From Carettochelys insculpta (taxonomy: Eukaryota; Chordata; Testudines; Carettochelyidae): a stretch of 64,000 nucleotides of DNA. The notes below the pieces were generated by a model. It was not told the origin of the DNA. It made no database searches and saw only the letters and a list, made by a program, of their open reading frames with translations. Numbering within the stretch: position 1 is the stretch's first letter; every line of letters starts with the position of its first letter. Below, in pieces: positions 1 through 10,163 of this stretch. The stretch spans positions 205,079,501 through 205,143,500 of the forward strand of contig NC_134139.1 in NCBI RefSeq assembly GCF_033958435.1, in the 5' to 3' direction. The translations under genes were made by a program, and so were the position numbers.

Positions 1-430
1 GCAAAATGGTTAAAAGAGCAGCGTGATGATACAGAGAGGTATTATGGCGAGTGTAAGACGAGGGAGGTGTATAAAATGATTAGGAATATTAATAGGAAGC
101 AGAAGCTGAATCAGATGGCAATCAAAGACAAGAACGAGGTGCTCATGAACAAGGAGAAAGTTATGCAGTGATGGATGAGATATTGCACTGATCCGTATGA
201 AGCACAAGTGTCTCAGAGGGACTTAATGAAGAACTGAAAGAGAGATCTCCACCAAGCATCAAGAGCGAGACCAATATTTCAAAGGAGGATGAAGAAAGAG
301 TAGTGAAATGACTAAAGAACAACAAGAGCTCTGGAAATGGTACTATCACAGGAGAGATGATCCAATACAGTGGAGAAAGTATGATTCAGGAAATGCACCA
401 ACTATGTAATATAGCAGGGAAAGAAGGGAA
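1..430 (+). pseudogene. RTE-like LINE reverse-transcriptase fragment
   Basis: Frame 1 reads as the linker between endonuclease and reverse transcriptase of an RTE-like non-LTR retrotransposon. It contains IKDKNEVLMNKEKVMQ, a stop codon, then WMRYCTDPYEAQ; in another frame around 317-405 it reads KNNKSSGNGTITGEMIQYSG followed by a His-Gln-Leu-Cys-Asn motif. Related elements have a KDKNG...W..YC.LY segment followed by a GxDGI..EM...G motif. At least two stops and a frame change show it is dead. It runs off the left edge of the window and stops being recognisable near 430. The fragment at 41790-42200 could come from the same kind of element. The clade call is from memory of related proteins, not a search. 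Confidence 0.6.
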
Positions 431-814
431 GGCATATAAAAATAGTGAGCATTAATTAGCCACCATTTTCAAAGTGCTTTGAAACTGTAAAATAAGCTGT
501 AAATGCTAGATATTAAAAAACAACCTAACTCTAAAAATCCCATCAGATTTGTGATTCCCCTCAGTAAGGGGGAAAACCCCTTGCAAATCAAGTTTTCTGG
601 GATCTGGAAATGTATCCGGTTCTCTTTCATCCACCTCTATCAGTCATAACACAGGTTGTACCATCAGCATTTAGCTAACAATGCTGTGTTTAGTCAAATA
701 AGCTGATATTAATGACTGGAAGCTGTATATGGAACAGATCTATTAAATCAATAGGAGGCATTTTTATATAACTATGTCTCTGAGTAATACCACAGTTTAC
801 ATCATGTTTTCAGG
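431..814. other. Unassigned AT-rich spacer
   Basis: No convincing coding frame, tRNA, terminal repeat or LINE tail is seen here. Composition is AT-rich and ordinary for intergenic DNA. Confidence 0.4.
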
Positions 815-1020
815 GCAGTTGTAGCTGTGTTGGTCCCAAGGCATGAGACAGGCTAGATGGGGAAGGTAGTATTTTCCTGTGGCACTCTGGTACCTATCCC
901 TGATCTGAAGATGATCTTGGCGAAACTCAAAAGCTTGTCTATTGCACTTACAGACATTGGCCCAGTAAAAGATATTACCTTACCCACGGATACTATGGGC
1001 TTGGTTCTGCAAAACCAGGT
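815..1020 (+). mobile_element. Penelope-like element tail, third family, inverted arrangement
   Basis: The left part (815-870) is an inverted copy of a PLE tail, starting at GTTGTAGCTGTGTTGGTCCC. The right part (about 899-1010) is the same tail in forward orientation: CTGAAGATGATCTTGG, then AAAAGCTTGTC, then GGCCCAGTAAAAGATATTAC. The right part is recognisable as a diverged copy of a common turtle repeat with a CTGAAGA...GAAAGCTTGTC core. The two arms face each other, as in the better preserved insertions at 2557, 7247, 10464 and 19100. Divergence is high and the ends are approximate. I infer that it is a PLE tail; no ORF is present. Confidence 0.5.
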
Positions 1021-1832
1021 AAACCCTTCAGTAATCTCAAATGCTCAGCAACTTGCAGGACTGAGCTCTAAAGTAAGCTACACATTTTTGGTAGTGAGAA
1101 GCCCTGGAGGCGTTGGCTACCTATATAGGCACTGGTACCTGCACAGCTCCAGAAATTAGACAATGTAACATTAACACAGAAGTAACTATGCAAATTCCTG
1201 GACTGGAATTCTGAGCATGCCCCTTGCCAAGGAGGCATTTTCAGAAGCCTGAGGAGACTGAAGCTGAGCCGTGTGCTCATGTCATTAGTAAAAGGGCTGT
1301 TTCCAAGCAGCCTGACTCCTCAGTTCTTCTTAAATATTACCTGGCATCAGAAGTTGCACTGAGTCAAGGACAGAGCGATTGCTTCCCTCAGGGAACAGGC
1401 AATATTAAGGTAAATTACAAGCAAGGAGAAGAAAGAGGAAAGATAGCAATGGCTAGGGGGGATATTGATGATCATTGGCCTTCTAAATTCAGGCTGTTGG
1501 GCCAACGTCCTGTTTCATGGCTTTGTAAATGATTTATAGTGACACAGAGTGTGAGTGTTGCCCTTCCAACAGGGTGGGAAAGTGCATTTCACCATCATGG
1601 CTTTCTAGGAGCTCATTTTCCACACAAGGCATTTCCCTCACTAATGGAGCCAAGTTTACTGGCATGAGATGTTATCAATTTTGCAATTAAAATGCTCTAA
1701 GGAGCTTTTAGATTGGGCCTTATTGGATTGTCTGATGGGGTCGGAGAGGAGAAACCAGTCTGGAAAGTAGAAAGGAAATGAGCTCATTAGCAGACATAGA
1801 ATGTCTACTTTACTAACCTACCTATTTTCCTC

Positions 1833-1837
<5 letters not shown>
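1021..1837. other. Unassigned spacer
   Basis: Short open frames (for example 1224-1532) show no recognisable domain, and no repeat ends are visible. I see nothing supportable here. Confidence 0.4.
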
Positions 1838-1863
<26 letters not shown>

Positions 1864-1864
1864 T
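1838..1864. repeat. Compound (TG)n(AG)n microsatellite
   Basis: A run of TG dinucleotides is followed directly by AG dinucleotides. Confidence 0.85.
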
Positions 1865-2439
1865 AGTCCTCTGACGGCAGAGAGAAAGCTAAAGAAGGGG
1901 AAAAAGGGAATTAATAAAGAGGGCCCCTTGAAGGCCCCTAGTCACCTATACTGGGATCCTGTCACATTCTGGCTCAAATATGGCATAGTTGAGAAAAAAA
2001 CCCTACATTAAGCAGAGTTGCTTCATCTGCTGGTGAAAAGATTTGCCTGCCAGTTTAACGTCTAAAGTCTAAGTATCTAACAGGGATGGTCTAGATGGGG
2101 CTGAGCAAAGGGGTGGGGGCAGGCCCCTTTGTGGGGCACAACATTTCATAAGCAGGGGCACAGCACAATTGGCTGCTGGGACTCAGGCTCACCCATCTTG
2201 TTAAAAAATGTTGAAATATGTTACTGTTCTTCTGTCTGGCCGGTCACATTTATATACCAATTTAATAAACTTTTTCACATTCTCCAGACTTATTTTCTTA
2301 CGTGTGCCAATTTTTTTTTTCGTATGAACATAACCAAAATTTCCATCAATTTGGATGACATTAGACTGGCCGGGGGAGGGGAGGTGGCTAATTGCAGGGA
2401 CAAAAAGCTGGACCTGAGGTAAAAAATGTCCTCACCTCT

Positions 2440-2522
2440 GATCTAGATGGTGCCTGGCCCTGCCATTGGGGCAGGGGGCTGGACTCGATGACCTCTCGAG
2501 GTCCCTTCCAGTCCTAGTGTCT
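2440..2522 (+). mobile_element. CR1 LINE 3' end fragment
   Basis: The sequence matches other CR1 tails in this window: GCCATTGGGGCAGGGGGCTGG, then ACTCGATGACCTCTCGAGGTC, then CCTTCCAGTCCTAGTGT. It corresponds to 21710-21775. Only the 3' untranslated end remains. Confidence 0.85.
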
Positions 2523-2556
2523 ATGCTTCGCTGAATGTGAAGCTTTTCGCATTTGT

Positions 2557-2765
2557 CATCAACAAGAAGTCCCGTGGCACCTTATCAACTAGCAGCTATT
2601 TTGAAGCATGAGTTTTCGTGGGCAAAGACGCACGTTGTCAGGTGCAGCAGGTCTTTCCCATGAAAGCTTATGCTCCAAAATAGCTTTTTTAGTGTATAAG
2701 GTGCCCCAGCACTTCTTGTTGTTTTTGAAGATACAAACTAATTTGGCTACCCCTCTGATACTTGT
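2557..2765. mobile_element. Palindromic PLE tail insertion (family A)
   Basis: The left arm is the reverse complement of the family A PLE tail and the right arm is the forward tail. The arms begin AACAAGAAGTCC and end with GCACTTCTTGTTGTTTTTG and a final segment ending CTCTGATACT. The insertion is flanked by TCGCATTTGT (2547-2556) and TCACATTTGT (2765-2774), a 9/10 match that reads as a target-site duplication for the whole palindrome. The hammerhead-like core survives imperfectly in both arms. Confidence 0.8.
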
Positions 2766-3327
2766 CACATTTGTAATGTGCTTCATTTTGTGATATATTT
2801 TGTTCTATATTTCTGAACTGCAAGTTATGGAAAAAAACGTTTTCTGGCCCTGTCAAAGAGCTCTCTCCCTCCAGAAGGGCCTGAGCAAGCTTCATGGCTA
2901 AATCTTCCCTCAGGATGGATTGTTGCTGCAGGGTTGCTGCTGTCTGTACTAGCCATGAACTTATTTTCGGGGCTGCTGCAGGAGGAAACGTTGCTGAAAA
3001 CAATTCTCAGCAACTGTTCATATCCTGCTGTGGAGGTGACTTAAGATAGCCATGCAACATTCAGACAAAGCTAAATAAGCCTTAACAAAAACAAAGCAAA
3101 CATTTTTATAACTGCAGATACACATCTCCTAGAATTGGAAGGGACCGCAGGAAGTTATCTACTCCAGTCCCATACCCTTGTGGCAGGACCAAGCACCATC
3201 CCTGACATCTGTTTGCCCCCATCCCTAGATGGCCTCCTCAGGGACTGAATTCACAGCCCTGGGTTTACAAAAGCAACAAGGGGTCCTGTGGCAACTTATA
3301 GACTAACAGAAATGTGTGAGCATAAGC

Positions 3328-3355
3328 TTTCATGGGCAAAGACCCACTTCGTCAG
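3328..3355 (-). ncRNA. Hammerhead-ribozyme-like core in PLE tail
   Basis: Reading the minus strand: CTGACGA, then a stem II candidate GTGGG/CCCAT around a TCTTTG loop, then GAAA, then AGC TTAT GCT as a 3-bp stem III and a C at the cleavage-site position. Hammerhead motifs are known from Penelope-like elements. I cannot see a convincing helix I, so activity is unproven. Confidence 0.55.
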
Positions 3356-3434
3356 ATGCAAGTAGTGGAAATTTGCAGAGGTAGGTATAAACAGGCAGGC
3401 CAGAGCAAGGCTGGAGATAACGAGGTTAACTCAG

Positions 3435-4031
3435 TCAGGGAGGGTGAGGCCTACTACCAGCAGTTGATCTGGAGGTGTGAACACCAAGAGAAGAGAAACT
3501 GCTTTTGTATGTAGCCAGCCATTCACAGTCCTTGTTTAATCCTGAGCTGAGGGTGTCAAATTTGCAGATGAAATGCAGCTCAGCAGTTTCTCTTTGGAGT
3601 TTGGTTTTAAAATTTCTTTGCTGTAGGATAGCTACTTTTAAATCTGTTACTGTGTGTCCTGGGAGATTGAAGTGCTCTCCTACGGGTTTTTGTACATTGC
3701 CATTTCTGATATCCGACTTGTGTGCATTTATTCTTTTCCGTAGGGACTGTCCCATTTGTCCAATGTATATAGCAGAGGGGCATTGCTGGCACATGATGGC
3801 ATATATTACGTTGGTAGATGTGCAGCTGAATGAACCTGTGATGGTGTGACTGACCTGGTTAGGTCCTGTGATGGTGTTGCTGGTGTAGATATGTGGGCAG
3901 AGCAGGCACTGAGGTTTGTTGCATGGGTAAGTTCCTGAGTTAGAGTTGCTGTGGTGTGGTGTGTAGTTGTTGGTGAGAATTTGCATCAGGCTGGCAGGTT
4001 GTCTGTGGGCAAGGCCTGGCCTGCCTCCCAA
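3435..4031 (-). pseudogene. PLE GIY-YIG endonuclease domain ORF
   Basis: This 198-codon frame encodes the C-terminal endonuclease of a Penelope-like retroelement, which nicks target DNA for integration. A Cys cluster (C37, C42, C45) precedes the domain and C70, C81 and C84 follow. The GIY-YIG core is seen as NVIYAIMC (74-81) and AIYIGQ (88-92). The Arg region is SLRKRINAHK, the catalytic Glu lies in PVGEHFN (E119), and the conserved Asn in SGLNKD. Upstream, the same frame continues as ...ISDLQPILDNDHQLS, then a stop codon, then ALGGRP, so the frame once extended further and the displayed Met is not the true start. The reverse transcriptase part is missing. Confidence 0.85.
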
Positions 4032-4217
4032 GGCCTATGAAAGTTGGTGATCATTGTCCAGGATGGGTTGTAAATCACTGATGATGCACTGGAGGGGTTT
4101 TAGCTGAGGACCGTAGGTGATGGCCAGTGGTGTTCTCTTGGTTTCTTTCTTGGGCTTGTCCTGTAGTAGGAGTTTGGGTTTAGTAGGCCAATGCTCAAAC
4201 CACTGAGCTATCCCTCC

Positions 4218-5224
4218 TCCTGGGAGAGCTCTCCCCGCTGTTATGCTAATGGGGAGAAGACTATTAAAATTCTGATTCTAATGAGACAACACAAAGAAAA
4301 TCTATAGCAAGAGGAGCTGAAACCTGTCGTTTGGATTATATGCTCAGCCGCTTACTATTTTGGGTCTGGCTAATCTGAAAAAGTAAACAGCGTCAGCAGA
4401 ATATTACTCACTGTGGGAGGAGAATTTGGGAGTATTTTAGCTTTTATTTGTGCATTGAAAGTTAGTGATTAGTTTAACAACAAACTGGAAAATTCAAGCA
4501 TTCCAGGCTTTATTTTTTCTAAGTTACATGTAAAGCGGGGCTGAAACTGAAGACAATTTTTTTTCAAGCGAACTCCTGTGGAATATGTCACCAGTACATT
4601 TCAGATGAATCCTAACTGCTTGAAACATCAATCTATTTTGAAATTTGGGGTGTGTGTGTAAAAATGTTCATAATGTGTATGAAAGACAAATGGCTGGTAA
4701 CTAGCATGTCTTGATTTTTTTCTTCAGATATGCCTGACCTAAACAAGACTTAGCGGTTACACAGCTCTTTACGAACACTGATGCATTACATGGAAAGTGC
4801 ATCAGACAGGAAAATGGCAGCTCAAAGCAGTTAAATGACACACCCAAGATCATGCAGCAAGTCAGTGTCGGAAGCAGGATGAGCCACTCAGGTAGCCTGA
4901 CATTCTGCCCTATGCTTAAGTTATCAAATCAGGATGAAAAGGTGCTTAACTTTTCTGTGACATAGCCAGGGAGGCCAACAGCCTTGCCAGATCCCTGGCA
5001 ACGTGTGTGTGGGGTGAAGGGATAGACCTTTGTGCAGAAGGGGCAGACCTGGGGGCAGCCACTGCTATAGTATGCCGCATGGTGCTCCGACACTCATTTA
5101 AAGGACCCGGGGCTCTGGCTCCCACTGCAATCACTGGGCCCTGGGCCAACTACCCCTTTTGGTTCCCCCCTTTACCTCCCACCATCAGCAGGTCTGACTA
5201 CAGCCTTGCCATCAGTCAAACGGG
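4218..5224. other. Spacer with a possible old L2/MIR-like tail
   Basis: Mostly unassigned. At 4805-4885 the text CAGTTAAATGACACACCC followed by GCAGCAAGTCAGTGTCGGA resembles the conserved tail of L2/MIR-type repeats. The rest holds nothing recognisable. Confidence 0.4.
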
Positions 5225-6690
5225 ATTTTCAGAAAGCCTTTGACAAGGTCCTTCACCAAAGGCTCTTAAGCAAGTAAGCTGCCACGGGGTAGGAGGGAAG
5301 GCCTCTCATGGTAAGGCAATTGGTTAAAAGGCAAGAAACAAAGGAATGAATGGTCCGTATTCAGAATGGAGAGAGGTAAATATGATGTCCCTCCAGGGGT
5401 CAGTACTGGGACCAATCTTATATAATCAGGAGAAAGGAGCAAACAGTGAGGTGGCAAAATTTGCAGATTTTACAAAACTACTCAAGATAGTGAAGTCCAA
5501 AGCAGACAGCAAACAGCTTCAAAAGGATCTCTCAACACTAGGTGACTGAGAGACAAAATAGCAGATGAAAGTCAAGGATGAGAAATGCAAAGTAACGCAT
5601 ATTCCCAACTGTATGTATAAAATGTTGGGGACTAAATTAGCTGTTATTACTCACGAGAGACCTTACGGTCATTGTGGATAGCTCTCTGAAAACATCCCAC
5701 CCATGTGCCTCGGCAGTCAAAAAAGCAAACTGAATGTTGGGAATCATTAAGAAAGGGATACATAATTAGACACAAATATATTACCACCTCTCTATATAAA
5801 TCCACGCTATGTTCATATCTTGAATGCTGCAGGCAGATGTGATTGCTTCATTGTGAAAAAAGATATATTGGAATTTGAAAAGGTTCAGAAAAGGGTGACA
5901 AAAATGGAGTAAGGAGTGGCTGCCATATGAAGAGAGATTAATAAGACAGGGACATTTCAACTTGGAAAAGAGGTAACTAAGGGGGGGTGGGGAATATCAT
6001 AGTGGTCTATAAAATCATGATTGTTGTGAAGAAAGTGAATAAAGAAGAGTTATTTACTCCTTCCCAGGCAAAAGAACTTGAAGTCACCAAATAAAATTGG
6101 TTTAAAATAAACAAAAGTAGAATCATAGAACACTAGGACTGGGAGGGACCTTGAGAGGCCATCGAGTCCAGCCCCCTGCCCCAATGGCAGGACCAACTAC
6201 TGTCTAAACCATCCCTGATAGACATCTATCTAACCTGTTCTTGAATATCTCCAGCAATGGAGATTCCACAACCTTCCTTGGCAATTTATTCCACTGTTTG
6301 GCCACCCTGACAGTTAGGAACTTTTTCCAAATATCCAACCTAAAAAAGTAGCTTTAAAATAAACAAAAAGAGGTATTTTTCACACACCACATAATCGGCC
6401 TGTGAAACTGCATGCTAGAAGAGGTTGTGAAGGCCAAGATTTCAACTGGATTCACAACGAAATAGATAAATTCGTCGAGGATAGGCCCATCCATGGGCAG
6501 GGGTGGTGTCCCTAGCCTCTGTTTGTCAGAAGTTGGGAATGTATGACAGGGATAAACCATTAGATGAGCACCTGGTCTATTCATTCCCTCTTGGGCACCT
6601 GGCATTGGCCACTATCAGAAGAAAGAATACTGGTCCAGATGGACCTTTGGTCTGACTCAGTCTGACCATTCTCATGGTCTTATGATAATA
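5225..6690 (+). pseudogene. Decayed CR1 LINE RT fragment and 3' end
   Basis: The region aligns with the young CR1 at 45400-48139. It starts at the FQKAFD motif (TTTTCAGAAAGCCTTTGAC), passes through the polymerase palm region (GTGGCAAAATTTGCAGAT), then the linker (ACATCCCACCCATGTGCC), and ends in a CR1 tail (TGGACCTTTGGTCTGACTC, finishing with CATGGTCTTATG near 6685). Many stops and indels show it is old. A separate CR1 tail interrupts it at 6117-6352. Confidence 0.85.
6117..6352 (-). mobile_element. CR1 3' end inserted in older CR1
   Basis: The reverse strand reads as a CR1 3' end (tail GAATCATAGAACACTAGG on the plus strand). It is flanked by two copies of TTTAAAATAAACAAAA (6101-6116 and 6353-6368), a 16-bp duplication of the host CR1 sequence. 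Confidence 0.85.
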
Positions 6691-7246
6691 CTAGGTGAAT
6701 CCTACCCCTCCCCCACCACCATTGGAATCACTGACAAAGCTCCCATTGTCAAGAGAAGTTAGTAGGTGCTTTAACATCTTTAAAAAAAAAAAGGTAAGAG
6801 TATACATGAAGGTCCCAGTCCTGCAAGGTGCTGACCACCACCAGGCATGAGCATGTTCTGCCCCAGTTGTATGTCTTTAAGGTTTAAGGGTATTTAGCAT
6901 TATGCGCGTCCGCTCCCAAAGAACACTGCAGAACAGCAGAGCAGACACATGAAAATAATAGTGGAACATTTGGAGGGACCCATATCCAAACACCACTTGT
7001 TGGATTTGCTGTCTGAATCTTGCACTTGGCCCTTCACTGTAGAATGGTCTGAAGCAAATCCGCAGATTTACACTCGAGAGATTACAGTCACACACTGTAC
7101 AAGAGATAAGAATCTTAATGGATGTCTGGAAGCCAGACTGTAAATCATGTCATGAGGATTTCCTCCTGCAATTTCCATTATCATGTGGGTTTAATAAGAC
7201 AAGTGGAATCTTTCTGGACATGTTTTAGAATGTCTCCTTTCCAGCT
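6691..7246. other. Unassigned spacer
   Basis: No supportable gene or repeat. One short open frame on each strand lacks any recognisable domain. Confidence 0.35.
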
Positions 7247-7451
7247 ATCTGAGGGATAGCTGTGTTTATCTGTATCCGCAAAAACAATGAGAAGTCCTTA
7301 TAGACTAACAGATTTTTTGGAGCATAAGCTTTCACGGGCAAAGACCTGCTTGGTCAGATCTGCATCTGATGAAGCAGGTCTTTGCCCACGAAAGCTTATG
7401 TTCCAAAACATCTGTTAGTCTATAAGGTGCCACTGGGCTTATCTATGTTTT
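7247..7451. mobile_element. Palindromic PLE tail insertion (family A)
   Basis: An inverted tail (GGAGCATAAGCTTTCACGGG) is followed by a forward tail (CCCACGAAAGCTTATGTTCC). The pair is flanked by TCCTTTCCAGCT (7235-7246) and TCCTTCCCAGCT (7452-7463), 11/12 identical, so the whole palindrome appears to have inserted once. The forward arm keeps CTGATGA (7366-7372) and GAAA (7390-7393) of the hammerhead-like core; in the inverted arm the first motif has decayed. Confidence 0.85.
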
Positions 7452-7490
7452 TCCTTCCCAGCTGGCAACAGAATGCAGAGATGGGGATAT

Positions 7491-7514
7491 TTTGTTGTTG
7501 TTGTTGTTGTTGTT
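7491..7514. repeat. (GTT)n microsatellite
   Basis: A short run of TTG/GTT triplets. Confidence 0.8.
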
Positions 7515-7769
7515 TTACATTCTCCCAAAGCTTTTGAACCTCCAAAAATATTTCAGTTCTTTTTGATTTTTGCCTAAATGTTTACAGAATTTGACTTGAT
7601 CAAATTTAAACCAGGCCTGACCTAGATAAGGAATATCAGTGGCTGCAGCTCAGGTAACAGTGAATAAATAATGGATCAACTCCTAAACTCTTTACACAGG
7701 CAAAATACCCGTTGAAGTCAGTGGACCTGATTCTTGTTTACACTAAGCCCTTTTACACTCTTTCAGCAG

Positions 7770-8190
7770 TGTACTAGGTAGTCTATCGTGTCCGACGATG
7801 ACGTCTAGAGCTTGCACAGGCTCATCGGTTGTGGACTCATGTGGCTGAGGAGTCCAATCTTTGAACGGCATGGACATTCACAGTGGGGGGAAGGGAATTT
7901 TCCTGGCTCTGTTGGTGCGGCTGCTGCTGTTGCTTTCTTCCTCTTACAAGCATCAATGAGGCGTACGCATCGCTGCTCTTCAACATTGTTGTACGCGTGT
8001 TGTACGAGAGCACGCCAGCCTGCTCGGTCTTTTGCATGGTGCTCTAGCTGGTCTGGATTTAAACCAGCACAAGCAATGCTGGCCTTCACGCAGTCTTTAT
8101 ACCTCTTGCGAGGCCTACCTTGATTGCGGTGTAAAATGGTCATAAAGTGGTGTAAATGCAATTTACTCACACTTGAAGGCGCTGTCATGT
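7770..8190 (-). pseudogene. LINE ORF C-terminus with zinc-finger-like end
   Basis: The minus-strand frame 7805-8188 (127 codons) reads GRPRKRYKDCVKASI, then DRAGWRALVQHAY, a basic RLIDACKRKK stretch, and a Cys/His cluster (HCECPCRSKIGLLSHM). This order (GRP.KR.KD, DR..WR, basic segment, C-x2-C...H finger) is familiar from the C-terminus of ORF2 proteins of some non-LTR retrotransposons. No reverse transcriptase core is adjacent, so it is a 5'-truncated copy. I am unsure of the clade. Confidence 0.6.
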
Positions 8191-8542
8191 TACCAGAACA
8201 GTGTCAAAAGGACTCCGAACAGCAGGTGCAAGGGACATTTTATCTGAGTCAAATAACTACTAGAAAGAATTTGAGGATTGAAGGTTTAGCCCAGTAATAA
8301 AAAATTAACAATATTCAGTAAGGTCTGATCCTAGAGACGAAAGATAGATTGGTTATTTACCTTAGCAAACCTTAAAACCTCGAAAATAAATACAACTTTG
8401 GAAAGGCTGTTAAGGCATTACTGACAAACAGACCTTTTAAAATAGTTCCTAGCAATAGGATTAAAGGTGAATAAACAAGATGAAGACGGCTACAAGAGAT
8501 AACACGAACCATGCAAAAAGAAGATTCACAGATCATGTAGCG

Positions 8543-10163
8543 CAGGGTGGGGAACCCCCAGACCGGGGTCTGTATTTGGCTCACAGCTTGTGTGGATCCG
8601 AATCCCAAGACTCAGGGCTCCCCTCCCCAGCATCAAGCCTGTGGCGGGATGGAAGATGGGGAGCCCCAAGCCTTGCTGGCTGGATCAGGCAAGCCAGGGC
8701 CGGATACAGATGCGGGCTCTGCTGAGGGCTGGGAGAACAGGAAGCGGCCCCAGGCTCTGCTGCTGCTTGCTGCCGTTACCCCAGCTGGAGAAAGGGGAGG
8801 GGAAGCGGCGGCTGCAGCACTTCCTGGAGGCTTCATTCCGTTGCTTGGATTGGCTGGAATTCTGGCCAATGGCCGTGGTGGAGGCCGGTGCATAAGGTGA
8901 CCATCTGTCCCGTTTTCACCGGGACAGCCCCGTATTTTAGGCAGGTGTCCTGTCTGTTTTTAACCAAAAAGTGAATTGTCCCGTAGAGTCACTCCCCCAG
9001 TGAGCCTCCCTGTCCCCACGCTAGTGCAGCCGCAGGTAAAATCAGCCAGGAGCTGGCCAGACGGTACATGCAGCATGGACTGTGCTGCCAGTGCAGGCAG
9101 TAGAAGGAAAGGGAGCCAGGGGCCCTGCCACAGGGTAAAGGCAGGGTATGTTGGGGGGTAGGGCAGTGTGTTTTGTCCCACACTCTAAGATTTTAAGGGG
9201 GGGCCTGGTGCCCCAGCAGTGCTGGGCAACCCCTCTGTGGGGCAGCTGCCCCTGCAGCTGGGGAAACCACAGTGGGGAGGTAGCCCAATCCCTGCTGCAG
9301 GGCAGCCTCCTGTGTAGTCCCCCGCCGCCGCAGGGCCGCCACCTCCACAGCTAGGATGACCCTGCAGCCAGGCAGTTCTCCCTTGGGGTGACAGCCCCAT
9401 TGCTAGTGCCCCAAGACATGGGGCAGCCACGGAGCTCTCCGGCAAGGTGGCAGCCCCGTTCCCAGTGCCCTGAGGTGTGGGGCAGCCGGGGGAGGGGGTC
9501 TGTGGTGGGGCCCCATTCCCAGCACCCAGAGGAATGGGGCAGCCAGGAGCCACAGCTGCCCCCAAAGCTAGCGAGTGCTCCTGCCCCACCACAGGGTGCC
9601 AGCCCCCCAGGGCAGCCACTGCTGGAGCCAGGGAGCATCCCTGCAGCATTCCTGGAGCCTGACAGTGTTGGGCAGCCAGAGAACACCCCCCACTGCAGGG
9701 CAACTGCCCCAGAACTAGGGAGCTCCCCTACAGGGTGGCAGCCCTGTGCTGGTGCCCCATGGCATGGGGCAGCCAGGGAGCTGCATTTGCTTGGCAGCTG
9801 CAGCCACAGTCCTCTCCACCCCCTCCTGGTTAGCCCCTACCCACAGCCCACTCCTAGACCTCCCCCCCGCCACAGCGCGCTCCCCACCCAGCCCCCACAT
9901 CCTAAGCCCACTTCCTGGAAGCCCCCTCCCACACTGAACCCCTCATTTTTGGCCACACCCCAGAGCCTAGAGGGGCCCACAGAATGTACTAGCCCTGGCC
10001 CCCAGGCTCTGGGGTTGATGTGCAAAGGGAATGTATCTTTTTTTCCACTCAGGAACCACAACTGTGAGGATTAATATTTATTTATTTGCCTCTCACTTGT
10101 GTGGCCCCGACTGATTTGTCTATGGGCCACTGGCCGCCGACCCAAGAAAGGTTCTCCACCCCG
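8543..10163. mobile_element. hAT-like non-autonomous DNA transposon
   Basis: Terminal inverted repeats CAGGGTGGGGAACC (8543-8556) and, inverted, CGGGGTGGAGAACC (10150-10163) match at 12/14. The flanks ATGTAGCG (8535-8542) and ATGTAGAG (10164-10171) form a 7/8 duplication of the 8-bp size expected for hAT. The 1.6-kb interior is GC-rich with a proline/glycine-coding look, including open frames that I regard as compositional. No transposase motif is seen. Confidence 0.8.
9380..9790. repeat. Degenerate GC-rich minisatellite inside hAT-like element
   Basis: Units containing TGGGGCAGCC recur at 9419, 9479, 9535, 9669 (variant) and 9765, often preceded by a CCCAGTGCCC-like segment. Spacing is irregular, roughly 55-100 bp, so copy number and unit length are uncertain. 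Confidence 0.5.

Larger units (their letters stand above)
3268..4174 (-). mobile_element. Penelope-like element, family A, 3' part
   Basis: This is the 3' part of a PLE: C-terminal coding sequence at the high-coordinate end, then a 3' tail ending near 3268 with the AACAAGGGGTCCTGTGGC motif (reverse orientation). TGGGTTTA at 3260-3267 is repeated at 4175-4182, an 8-bp target-site duplication. Removing the insert restores the SINE reading. The tail holds a hammerhead-like core at 3328-3355. The N-terminal reverse transcriptase is absent, so the copy is 5'-truncated. Confidence 0.85.
3133..4217 (-). mobile_element. Cry-type tRNA-derived SINE, split by a PLE
   Basis: The reverse strand has a tRNA-like head (4183-4217, GGGATAGCTCAGTGGTTTGA, an A-box-like segment), a CCCAGGGCTGTGAATTCAGT segment (B-box side), then a body and a tail resembling the CR1 3' end (TTCCAATTCTAGGAG near 3135). 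The head and body are separated by a PLE at 3268-4174. This tRNA head plus CR1-like tail is the organisation described for cryptodiran turtle SINEs, which are thought to borrow CR1 machinery. A second copy lies at 45178-45366. Confidence 0.8.

Noticed and set aside
4183..4217. A functional tRNA gene
   Set aside because: Only the tRNA-like half with an A-box resemblance is present; it is the head of a SINE interrupted by a PLE.
9388..10074. A 228-codon proline-rich open frame
   Set aside because: It lies in a GC-rich minisatellite inside a hAT-like element, is open in several frames on both strands, and has no domain.
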